In this document: positions 26,419 to 36,433 of the stretch, in pieces | Layout: every line of letters begins with the position of its first letter | Position numbering within the stretch: position 1 is the first letter of the stretch | Source: UTCFX2 sp963827155 | GTDB lineage: Bacteria; Chloroflexota; Anaerolineae; Anaerolineales; UBA4823 | NCBI GenBank assembly: GCA_963827155.1 | Contig: CAWGZV010000002.1 | Location: forward strand, 62,001-126,000 | Reading direction: 5' to 3' | DNA: 64,000 bases | Program-made: the position numbers and the translations under genes | Notes under the pieces: model-generated | Seen by the model: the letters and a program-made list of their open reading frames with translations, nothing else | Databases searched by the model: none | What the model was told of the DNA's origin: nothing

Positions 26419-29400
26419 GCTGCTGATCGATTCGGTTGAGTTTGCCAGCCTTTCAAAGAAGGTCCTGGCGGCGGGCGGCGAGCTGCGCTTTACGGCTCGC
26501 GGCGGCAGCATGCATCCATTCATTCAAAGTGCGGATACTCTCGTCGTTCGTCCGATAGACCCCGCAGATATTCGTGTAGGTGATGTCGTACTTTACGAAA
26601 GCAGCGAAGGGCGCATGCTCGTTCACCGCGTGGTCGCATTGTCTGAATGCCCTGTTCGGCGGCTGCTCGTCCAGGGCGATTCCCTCCCACATCCAGATGG
26701 CTGGATCGATTCCAGCCAGGCGATCGGCATCCTCGCCGCCTGCGAGCGCCGTGGAAAAAGCATCTCAGTCAATCCCCCGGTCCAGCGCCTGCTTGCCCGG
26801 TTGCGGTGGATGCCTGCCGCCCGTTTCTTACGATCTTCAATCCGGACCCTGCTGCCTTTCGTCCTGGGGTTGAGCCTGGTGTGGGTGTTCATCGCAGTGA
26901 GTTGGGTGGCTTCAGCCGGGTCCGAGATCGCCGTCGATCCCGTTGAACCATCAACCAAAATCGGGCAGGCTTCCCTAGATCCAGGAACGATGAATTCCAC
27001 CTCCAGTTTCGATGACTCCGGTTTCAAAGACGCCGGTTTCAATTTCGGCAAGCCGGTCGTTGTTGCCCAGGATTCCGCTGGTGTCACCATCGAGCTTGCC
27101 CTCCCCCAATTCACACTGGAAACCCTCTCGGCTGGCGGCCGTCCCTGCCAGGTCATCCACCTGCCTGGCTACGGCGAGACTGATGAAATTGGCTCGCCGC
27201 GGCTGCCCATAAAGGGCGCGATGCTCGGCCTCCCGTCAAACGCTTCTCCGGTTGTCACCCTGCTCGAAGCAGACCTGGTCCAGGCTGAAGGGCAGTTTGA
27301 ATTGTGCCCGCAGCAAGCCCCGATCGTCGAGCGCAGCCCTTCTGGAGAGCCGATCTTTGCCGGTTATGCCTCCGAGCGGGATCATGACGCCTACCGCCAA
27401 AACGCCTTCTCACCCACGCCGGCTGTGCAGCTCCTCTCGACCGGCATATATCCGCAGCCAGCGCGTCGCCGAAATCCGCTTCCAGCCCTTTCAATACAAC
27501 CCGGTCAGCGATTCGCTCCGCTATTACCGGCGCATGCTCGTTCGTCTGGATTTCAACCCTCTCGCAGCGGATAAATCCTTTGGTGCAGGCAAAATGGATG
27601 AGGGCGCATTCGAGAAAGTCCTGCAAGACAGCCTGTTGAATTACGAGCAAGCCCGGCTGTGGCGGGTCCAGCCTGAGCTATCACTCCAGACCTCCGCTCC
27701 AGCGTCGAGCCAGGGCGAGCCGAAATACAAGCTGCTTGTCGACGCAGACGGTATCTATGAAGTCAGCTATTCAGAGTTGGCAGCAGCCGGTCTTCCGCTC
27801 GCCGCGATCGACCCTCAAACCTTTCGCTTGACCAATCGCGGTCAGGAAGTGGCGATTTTCATCCCGGGCGAGGGCGACGGCTTATTCGACCCGGGCGATA
27901 GCCTGTTGTTCTATGGCTTGAGCGCCGGGACGCGCTTTACCGATACCAACGTCTACTGGCTGAGCTGGGGAGATGGTTCCGGCTTGCGCATGACTTCAAT
28001 CGACGGTTCCCCGGGTGGGTACGCCTCAATCCCAACCTATTATTGGGAGACCAGGCGAGTGGAGCAAAACAACGGATATTGGAATTCGCAGCCGAGCGGG
28101 CCAGAGCGGGAGCGTTGGTATTGGAACATGGTCGTGAGCACTGGAAGCCCGGTCTCAAAAACCTATCCCTTCGAAATCCACGATCCTTTCATTACCACAA
28201 CGATCTCGGCGACTGTGCGCGGCTATCTCTACGGCTACTATGCCTCCCCGCAGCACCATACCCGGGTCTACCTGAATGGATACTTGCTGGACGATGCCTA
28301 CTGGCCTTCCGCCGCCGAGCATTCCTTCGAAGCCGAAATCCCGATGAGCCTGATCCAGGATGGTCCGAATACCATCACCCTGAATCTACCGATGGGCGGA
28401 GGGATCTCCCTCGATTATGTGTTGGTAAACCGCTTCGAGCTGGATTTTGCCCGGAAATTTACCGCTCTATCGGATGAGCTGGACTTTCGCTCCCAAGACC
28501 AGGGTCCGACCGAATTTCAGGTGGCTGGCTTCAGCTCCCAGGAAGTGGAGCTGTACGACCTGACCTCACCGATCTCGCCGACCCGCCTCACCGGTGGGCT
28601 GGTCGAGCCGTTCGAGAGCGGCTACCGTCTGCGCTTCGAACAGCCGATGGCTGCCCCCCGGCGCTTCCTGGCCCTCTCCACCCTCAACCGCCGGCAGGTT
28701 TCTGCCATCTTGCCCTATACCTCTTCAAATCTCCATGCCGCCGACAACGCCGCGGATTACATCGTCATCACCCATCCGGATTTCTACAGCTCGGTCCAAC
28801 CGCTGGCAGATTTTCGCGCCGCCCAGGGATTGCGTGTCCGTGTAATCGACGTGAATACCATCTATGATGAGTTCGGCGATGGGCTTTTCGACCCAGAGGC
28901 GATCCGCAGCTTCCTGGCGCATGCCTTCAAATACTGGAACAAACCTGCCCCGAGCCTCGTCTTGCTGGTCGGGGACGGCAATTATGATTTCAAGAATTGG
29001 ACCGGAATCGGCGAGCCGAACTACATCCCTCCCTATCTGGCTGATGTGGATCCCTACATGGTGGAGACTGCCGCCGATAACCGCTACGTCAGTGTGTCCG
29101 GCCCCGATTTCCTGCCGGACATGGCCCTCGGCCGCCTGCCGGTGCGCTCCCCTCAGGAGACTGCCGACCTGGTCTCTAAGATCATCGCCTATGAGGGCTC
29201 GGATACCGGCAGCGGCTGGAAGGGCAGGGCGCTCTTCGTGGCCGACAATTCGGATGATGACGGAAATTATCCTTACCTCTCCGAGCACCTGATCCAGGAT
29301 GCTCTCCCTGCGGGTTACGATCCCGTCCGGATGCATTACAAGCTCACCCATTTCACCCCCGCCTCTGCCAGGCACGCGATCACCTCCACCCTCGAGCAAG

Positions 29401-30238
29401 GCGCGCTGCTGGTGAATTACATCGGCCACGGCACAGTTGAATTGGTGGGGTGACTGAACACTACTTGAGCTTCACCGATGTCCCCACCTTGAATAACGCC
29501 GGGAAGCTGCCGCTGTTCCTCTCGATGACCTGCCTGGACGGTTATTTCATCAATCCAATTCCTCCCAGCGGAGGCCGCCCGGCCCTGGCAGAGACCCTCG
29601 TCCGCGCCTTCCCGCAGGGGGCGGTCGCCAGCTTCTCACCCACCGGGATGGGCACCACCTACGGTCACGACGTCCTCAACCGGGCTTTGTTCCACGCCTT
29701 GTTCGAAGATTACAATGTCCAGCTCGGGCCTGCCTCAACCTGGGCCAAGCTGGAGCTGCATGCCCAGACCTCTGCCTATGCTGACCTGATCGAGACCTTC
29801 ACCCTGTTCGGCGATCCCGCCACGGCGCTGCAGGTCCTCCGCCCGGAAGTAAAAATCAAGAAAGCCGCCCAGTTCACCCTCCCGCTCGCAGAGGGTTCGC
29901 CGGTCACCTTCACTCTGGTGTATTCCAACGCAGGCGACCGGATTGCAACCCAGGTTGTAATCAGCGATGTCTTGGATTCGGCCCTGCTGAATCCGCTCGC
30001 GATCTCCTCTGGCGCAATCATCACCCAACATGTCGGCGCTCCTTTTATCTGGGATGTGGCAGATCTCGCCCCCGGCCTCGGCGGGACGATTACCATTACC
30101 GCACAGATCAACCAACCGCTAGAGGGTTTTCTTAATAACACCGCCTGGATTTCCGCATTTGGGCAGGATCCTGACCAGCCCTCGGAATCAGCCAGCGCTG
30201 GTGTCGGGCAGTTGTTCTTACCATTTGCAATTCGATAA
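26411..30238 (+). CDS. S26-type peptidase continuous with a C25 (gingipain-type) secreted peptidase; two frameshifts
   Basis: One reading frame starts at GTG 26411. Its first part (about 1-130) is an S26 signal-peptidase-like domain: Ser in GGSMHPFI, His in MLVHRVV and the late LVQGDS. This is the Ser-His form seen in SipW/ER-type enzymes. Basic residues and one hydrophobic helix follow (LLPFVLGLSLVWVFIAVSW), then a C25 peptidase: N-terminal beta domain, catalytic His in YIGHGTVE and catalytic Cys in SMTCLDGYF. A DUF11-like domain and the tail GQLFLPFAIR close it. Breaks near 27,465 (CC run) and 29,448 (GGGG run) are each repaired by one base; the second falls between His and Cys. The hydrophobic helix could instead be the signal peptide of a separate C25 gene. 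Repaired length is about 1,275 residues. Confidence 0.72.
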
Positions 30239-30270
30239 AAATCCCGATCCACCGATTATGAGAGAATAAA

Positions 30271-30296
30271 AAACACCAGCGATTCTGCTGGTGTTT
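30271..30296. terminator. Bidirectional terminator between convergent genes
   Basis: AAACACCAGC - GATTCT - GCTGGTGTTT is a perfect 10-bp stem, with an A run before it and T-rich sequence after it. It serves both the C25 gene (plus) and the O-antigen ligase-like gene (minus). Confidence 0.82.
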
Positions 30297-30342
30297 CTTT
30301 CAACCTCTCCATCTCTTCATTCGGGAATATTCCCTCAATCGA

Positions 30343-31611
30343 TCATTCCGGTTGTTGTTGAGCCTCGAAATTCTTTGTGAATACAATCCACGCAGCCGCT
30401 GCCAATCCCCAGACCGCCCACACGAAAGGCGCCGGACGCACCATCCCCCAGGTCACAGAGTCCGTCATCCCGTGGGCTGCCAGCCCAAGCTGGCTGCAGA
30501 ACAGGCCTGCCCCCAATCCTGCTGCGAGCCCCATCTTTGCGGTTTTGCCAGATCGATAGAGCTTCCAGGAACACTGGATAACCGATCCAAAGACCATCAG
30601 CCAGCCGATTAAGCCAGGCACACCCAGGTCAACCGCGATTTGGAGGAAAAGGTTGTGGGCGTGTGCCACCGTGCCAGGTGCATAGGTGAGGAAGGGGTAT
30701 AGCGTGTCTGCCGCCTCGTTGAAAGAACCCATCCCGATCCCGGTGAATGGGAAGTCCTCGATCATATACATTGCCCGAGACCAAATTTCCAATCTCCCTT
30801 CAATCCCTCCGATCGTTCCAGACGACGCCAGCGCTTCCAGTATCGTCATTGGGCTTGACCACAAGGACAGCCCGATGAATAAGCTGGAGATCAGTGCCAA
30901 TCCGATCCAGCCCCGGCGCCAGCGCAAGATTGGCATCAGGACCACCACCACACCCAATGCCATCCACGCGCCCCTCGAAAGCGTCATCAGGATCACTGTG
31001 AGCATTGCTAGCAGCCCAACCAGGTTCACTGTTCGTTCGAACCTCCCAAGCTCCCTCCAGGCAAACAGCAGCTCTGCCAGGATAATTGGAAGCAGGAGGA
31101 TTAAAGATCCTGCCAGCACATTGGGATGAATGGTATCAGTGAATTGGGCTGGAAATTGCTGGAAAAGCGACGCGGGGACAAACGCCAGTTTACCGATTGC
31201 CCATTGAACGTTAATCGCTGCCATCAGCGCCAATCCCAGTCCGGACAAGGCGTACACCGGTAAGGTCATCCGCAGCCGTTTGAGCGAGTTGCACCAATTG
31301 GCGATCGCATAATAAAGACCAATCCCGCTGATCAGCCGCAGTACCTGCAGGTGGGTCTTCTCCGGTACAGCAGTTACCCATAATGTGATCGGTACCATGA
31401 TGATAAGGATGATGATCCCCCAATCCCCCGGCGTTCGAACGCTGAAGGAGCCGTACGCCGCCCATCGAACGATCCAAAAAAAAGCCGCGCAGATCAGCGC
31501 GGCTGGAAGCACATTTGGCCAAATCACACTCACCCCGAAGAAAATCCCAACCGGGATGATCTCGATGTCGCTCAGGGTTTTGGCATAAGCTCTCAGTGCC
31601 AGGATCGACAT
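30343..31611 (-). CDS. O-antigen ligase/polymerase-family membrane protein
   Basis: The 422-residue polytopic protein has about 10-12 helices. It carries the Wzy_C (O-antigen ligase) signature region: FPFTGIGMGSFNEAADTLYPFL and AHAHNLFLQIAVDLGVPGLIGWL (about 305-345), with the conserved HAHN-type His/Asn and the preceding large extracytoplasmic loop. Such proteins polymerise glycan repeats or transfer glycan to lipid or protein at the outer face of the membrane. It lies 3 bp downstream of the BY-kinase gene and closes the exopolysaccharide transcription unit. Confidence 0.85.
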   Translation of the reverse strand: MSILALRAYAKTLSDIEIIPVGIFFGVSVIWPNVLPAALICAAFFWIVRWAAYGSFSVRTPGDWGIIILIIMVPITLWVTAVPEKTHLQVLRLISGIGLYYAIANWCNSLKRLRMTLPVYALSGLGLALMAAINVQWAIGKLAFVPASLFQQFPAQFTDTIHPNVLAGSLILLLPIILAELLFAWRELGRFERTVNLVGLLAMLTVILMTLSRGAWMALGVVVVLMPILRWRRGWIGLALISSLFIGLSLWSSPMTILEALASSGTIGGIEGRLEIWSRAMYMIEDFPFTGIGMGSFNEAADTLYPFLTYAPGTVAHAHNLFLQIAVDLGVPGLIGWLMVFGSVIQCSWKLYRSGKTAKMGLAAGLGAGLFCSQLGLAAHGMTDSVTWGMVRPAPFVWAVWGLAAAAWIVFTKNFEAQQQPE

Positions 31612-31614
31612 GGA

Positions 31615-33553
31615 TCAGCTCTCTAAATCTTCTGCATCACCTCCGGCATCATGATCTTTCTGGCGGTGCCCATGAGACCTGGAATAGTAAGAAGAGGAAT
31701 AGCTGTACTTCGAATAATAATGGGCATTCTTCGGCGAGATTGGGTTCAATACCGATCCATATATCCGTGCCCCCGCTCGAGTAAGCTGTTCCATCATCAC
31801 CTGCGCCGGACCGACCCTGGTTGTGCCTGGTTTAATGACTACCAGCACGCCGTCCACCTTTGCAGATAGAACGATTGGATCGGATAAGATCGTCGGTGGT
31901 GTGTCGATGATGATCACATCCGCAAGCTCTTTCAGCCTTTCCAGGATCGTTCCCATCCGTTCCGAAGCTAGCAGTTCGCCGGCATTCGGAGGCACCTCGC
32001 CTGTCGTGATGACCATCATTGGGGACGGATCGATTTGGCTGACCACCTGGTCCAGCAGGGAAATGTCCTTGAACAGGTCCACAAGACCCTTGCGGTTGGG
32101 GATTCCTAAAACATGGTGGACGTTCGGGCGTCGAAAGTCGGCGTCCAACAACATCACTTTTCGACCACCCTGAGCAAAGATCGCCGCCAAATTCACCGCG
32201 ACCGTGGTCTTCCCCTCCGATGGTCCTGGGCTGGTGATCTCGAGGATCTGCATGGGTTTGTCGATGCTCGCAAAATCCAGGTTCGTTCTCAAGGTGCGAA
32301 AACCTTCCGTGATCGGTGAGAAGGGATTATTCAAAACATAGATCCCACCCCCATTCTTACCGTTCTTTTCCTTGCCCCAATTCATGTCGCCGATCATCGC
32401 TAGCACAGAAAGCTGGAGGAAGTGGTTCACATCTTCAGTCGTTTTGATCGTATCATCCAGATATTCAATAACGAAAGCGGCTGATCCTATTATTAGCAAG
32501 CCGACAATCGCGCCGAGGACCGAGTTCCGCAGCGGTCGAGGTCGAACCGGGGTCTCAGGCACTGAGGCGGGTTCCACCTGGACAATATTCGGGGTGCTGC
32601 GCAAGCGCGCAAGCCGGACGTTCTCGTAGCTCGACAGCAGGTTCGAGTAAATCTGCTGGTATAACGCCAGCGTGGTTTGGATCTGGCTCTGGCGTAGAGC
32701 GGGGTCAACGTCCGAGCTCTGCTTGAGCACCAAAATGTTGCCGTACGCTTGTTGGAATAGCGAGCGCATTTCGTTGAGCTGATCCCGCCTCACCTGGAGC
32801 TCTTTGTAGCGGATCTGCTCGGCGGATGATAGCGTTGGGGTGGGCACCGGTACCGAGGTCGAGGTCGGGATGATCCAGCTTGGGTTGGGGGTATTCGTCA
32901 CCTCTGGCGTCGGGATGAAAGTCTCCAGTTGGCTCTCAATTTGAATCACCTCAGAAATCTGCTGCTGAAAGCATCTTTTCGATCTCCTGGGCTTGCTCCT
33001 GCAGCTGTTGTTTCTGAAGCTCCAGCGTTGTCTCATTGACCTGGGTCAGCTCGGATTGAAGCGTGGTGACCTGGTTTTCAATTTGGGTAATTTGGGATTT
33101 GAGATTGTCTTCAGTGGATTTATATCGCTCATCTTGAAGGCTGGCATTATAGTCGACAAATACCTTGTAGAGAGTGTTCGCAATATCCGCTGCCCGATGC
33201 GGATCGCCGTCTGTGGCGTTTATCTCGATCAGCTGTGAATTGCTGATCTGCCTGACCGAGACCTGAGATTCCATCACCGGATACCCGAGCCGGGCGCTCA
33301 GCGACTGCAGGATCGGCATAGTGTTGATAATTTGCGCGTAAGTTTGGGCTAGTTGGATGTCATTATAGACATAATAATAAGAGCCCTGGTTTTCGAGATC
33401 TTGAGCCCGGCTGACCATGATCTTGGTTGTTGCTTGGTAAATGATCGATTGATACAAGCTTAGAATATATGCGCCGAAGCCGCCGATGACCAGGCCTAAT
33501 ATCAGCACCCAGGCGTATTTTCTGCCGAGCAGGATGTATTGTCTAATTTCCAT
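31615..33553 (-). CDS. Polysaccharide co-polymerase/BY-kinase (Wzz-Wzc fusion), one frameshift
   Basis: The N-terminal part (start 33553) is a Wzz domain with a first membrane helix (about 15-33) and coiled coil. The C-terminal part has the second helix, then the tyrosine autokinase domain: Walker A GPSEGKTTVAVNLA, Walker A' VMLLDADFRRP, Walker B VIIDTPP. The tail has a Tyr cluster (HYYSKYSYSSSYYS) for autophosphorylation. The break near 32,970 lies in a TTT run; removing one T joins KML to QQQISEV. About 645 residues in all. It controls chain length and export of the polysaccharide made by the surrounding genes. A Thr/Pro insert (about residues 215-240) in the outer loop is unusual. Confidence 0.88.
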
Positions 33554-34689
33554 TCATAAACCTCTGGACTGCGTGGATCACGGTTTCTGGTTCTCCATCG
33601 TTCATTGACGCATACAGCGGAAGGGTGACTTCGCGCCTGGCAAACGCTTCTGTTATTGGCAGCCGGATCTTTGGACCGCGGTTTTGATAATAGCTGAAAA
33701 GATGGATCGGTGGGTAGTGGATGCTGGTTTGAATGCCCTCGGAGCGCATCCCATCCATAAATGCAGCCCGCCTCCCTGCCCTCCGGCAGCAGGATCGGGA
33801 AAATGTGATAGGCTGGTGAGACCGTATCGCGTTTCGTCTGCTCATCGAACGGGATCTGGAAGCCGAGCCCTTCCAGCGATCGCCGGTATTGTTCAGAAAT
33901 AGCCCCGCGTCTGGCGTTGTTGTCCTCAAGCTTTCCCAGCTGCACGATCCCCAGTGCCGATCGGATTTCATCAAGCCGGTAATTATATCCCAGATCCACG
34001 ACGTCATAGCTGTACGCATGCCCCTGGTGGCGGTCCCACGTCAGGCTGGTCATCCCGTGTGAGCGTCTTGAGCGCACTTTCTCCGCGAGATCTTCCCGAT
34101 TTGTGACCACCATCCCGCCTTCCCCCGTTGCGATATTCTTATTGCTGAAGAAGCTGAAGCAGCTCACATCTCCCCAGCTCCCCAGCTTGCGGCCTTCCAG
34201 GCTGCCTCCCGGGGCATGCGCCGCGTCTTCGATCACCGCGATCTTGTGCCTCTGCGCGATTGCCTGAATTTCATTCATTCGGCACGGGTATCCGCCGTAG
34301 TGCATCACGATCACCGCCCGGGTTTTCGGGTTAATCAACCGTTCAACCTCCTTTGGTGAGATTGTCGGCTCATCCATCCCGAGGATATCCGCAAAGCGAA
34401 CCTCCGCCCCGGTGTACAGGACTGCATTGCTTGTGGCTACGAAGGACAGTGAAGGGACGATCACTTCATCCCCAGGACCAATCCCCAATGCCAGGCAGGC
34501 GAGATGCAGCCCTACCGTCCCATTCGAGACCCCGAATGCGTATCGAATTCCGATTTTTTCCGCAAAAAGCCGCTCGAATTCCAGAGTTCGCTCCCCCATA
34601 CTCAGCCAGCGGCTGTTTAAGACTTCCAACACCGCCCGAATTCTCACCTCTCCGAAATCCAGGTCCGCCAACGGTACTCGCCATGCCAT
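33543..34689 (-). CDS. DegT/DnrJ/EryC1-type sugar aminotransferase, one frameshift
   Basis: About 380 residues. It reads MAWRVPLADLDFG at the start and contains VSNGTVGLHLACLALGIGPGDEVIVP and VIEDAAHAPGG. The PLP lysine is in FFSNKNIATGEGGMV and NYRLDEIRSALGIVQL follows. The C-terminus (HYPPIHLFSYY, LPLYASM) is in the next frame after a break near 33,780 in a GGG run. It probably transfers an amino group from glutamate to a 4-keto or 3-keto nucleotide sugar. It follows the 4,6-dehydratase and nucleotidyltransferase genes, and the three make a plausible amino-deoxysugar pathway. In the given sequence it is fused in frame to the upstream nucleotidyltransferase, probably because of a one-base error (see findings). 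Confidence 0.85.
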
Positions 34690-35409
34690 CTTACCCTCCC
34701 CCTCGCCAAGGATCAATGGTCGCAGCCGGTCGAAATCCTGGATCGCGTTTTCGTAATCGTCAGGTCGTCCCAGATCTTGCCAGTAGCCGTCATAGCGGTA
34801 AGCGCGCACTCGCTCCTCATGCTCAATTAGCTTCAACACCAGATCGGGAAAATCAAGGTACATGTTTTTCGGGATGTAATCCAGAACGCCTGGTTCGAAA
34901 ACATACAGACCCATGCTAACCGAATAATCGAAGGAAGGCTTCTCGATATACCCTTTGACGACATTTTCACCGTCGAACTGGAGCACGCCAAAGTCGATGT
35001 TCACTTTTCTCGCGTGCGATGCGATCGTTGCCATTGCTCCAGATTTTCGATGGGCGGCGATCAGCTCAGCCAGGTCCAGTGTAGTCAAAACATCGCCGTT
35101 AGCCACCAGGAATGTCTGATCCAGCCGATCCGCGATGAGCGAGAGCGGTCCTGCCGTGCCGAGAGGTTGTTCCTCATAGCTGTAGTCGATCTGCAGACCG
35201 AGGCGTTTCCCATCTTGGAAAAAAGCCCGCAGCAGATGTTCCAGGTGCCCCACCGTAAGAATAATCTCCATCAGCCCCGCCCGCTTCATCTGGCGGAGCA
35301 GGATCTCAAGGATGGGCATATCTCCGATCGGCATCAGCGGTTTGGGTAGGATCCGTGTGTAAGGCGCCAGACGCGCCCCCTTGCCTCCCGCCAGTACGAC
35401 CGCTTTCAT
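34690..35409 (-). CDS. Sugar-phosphate nucleotidyltransferase
   Basis: About 240 residues of the NTP_transferase fold. The N-terminal activation motif is LAGGKGARLAPYTRILPKPLMPIGDMP (about 6-32), followed by LVANGDVLTTLDL (about 96-108), GVLQFDGENVVKGYIEKP (about 137-154) and a closing DGYWQDLGRPDDYENA. Enzymes of this type join a sugar-1-phosphate to GTP, CTP, TTP or UTP; the sequence resembles the mannose-1-phosphate guanylyltransferase-like clade, but the nucleotide cannot be fixed by eye. As written, the frame runs on into the aminotransferase without a stop. With one more G in the GAGGGTAAG junction it would end in TAA immediately before the next ATG. Confidence 0.85.
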
Positions 35410-35433
35410 CCCCAGTTCTCCTTGCCCTTTGGT

Positions 35434-36430
35434 TTAGACCTCATAGTTTCCGATCCGGTAGCGGTCTAAATGCTCACGTATCCAATCGATGGTTTGCAGC
35501 AATCCTTCGCGCAGCGCCACCTTGGGCTTCCACCCTAATCGCTCGAATGCCAGCCTATTGTCAGCCAGCAGCCGCTGGACTTCGCTCTTTTCCGGTCGCA
35601 GGCGCTCTGGGTCGATTTCGATCTGAACAGGCTTGCCAATCAGCTCCATCACCAGCATTGCCAGCTCGCCGACCCGAGTTTCGCTGCCGCTTCCCAGGTT
35701 GATCACCTCTCCTTCAATCCCCTCCGTCCTGGCAGCCATTAAGAAACCTGCCGCCGTGTCGCTCACATAGGTCAGGTCCCGCTTCGCCTCCAGGTTGCCC
35801 AGGCGGATCGAGTTCTGGGTTAATGCCTGTGAAATAATCGTAGGGATTACCGCCCGCCCCGATTGACGCGGCCCGTAGGTATTGAACGGGCGCACCGTCA
35901 CGACCGGCAGGTCATAAGACCTGTAAAAGCTCTCCGCCAGTTTATCTGCCCCAATTTTGCTGGCTGAATAAGGGGACTGGCCCTGCAGGGGGTGGCTCTC
36001 GTCGATGGGGACGTCCAGCGCCGTGCCGTAGACCTCGCTGGTCGAAGTGTGTACGATCCGTTCAACCCCGCTTTCCCTTCCAGCCAGCAGGATGTTAAGC
36101 GTGCCGAGCACATTCGTTTCCACCACTTCTGCGGGGTGTTTGTATGAGTATGGGATTGAGATCAAAGCCCCCAGGTGAAACACGTGCGAGCAGCCGTGCA
36201 TCGCCTGCTGCACCGCGGTCAGATCGCGCAGCTCCCCGGGCACGACCTCCACCTGAGCGAGCGTCTCCGGCGGGAGCAGCCGCAGGTAACCGGGGTCGCC
36301 CCTCGAGTTGTAGCGAACGAATGCCGCGCACCAGCGCCCCCTCCGCAACCAGTCGCTCCACCAGGTGGCTGGCGATGAACCCTCCTGCCCCTGTCACCAA
36401 CACCCGCCCACCGTCCCAGGTCATCTCCAT
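35434..36430 (-). CDS. NAD-dependent 4,6-dehydratase/epimerase (LegB-like), one frameshift
   Basis: About 330 residues of the extended SDR type. It has the NAD motif VLVTGAGGFIASHL at the N-terminus, STSEVYGTALDVPIDESHP, the catalytic YxxxK in SPYSASKIGADK, and RPFNTYGPRQSGRAVIPTII. The wording of the last three blocks is that of the LegB-type NDP-hexosamine 4,6-dehydratases rather than UDP-glucose 4-epimerase. A break near 36,325 (GG run in GTGCGCGGCATT) separates the Rossmann motif from the rest and is repaired by removing one G (ALVRAFVRYNSRG). Its neighbours are the aminotransferase and nucleotidyltransferase. Confidence 0.83.
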
Positions 36431-36433
36431 GCC

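Noticed and set aside
29440..29460. Frameshift exactly between the catalytic His and Cys of the C25 peptidase, considered as programmed frameshifting.
   Set aside because: The site is a plain GGGG run without a slippery heptamer or downstream structure, and many unrelated genes in the window show the same kind of one-base shift.
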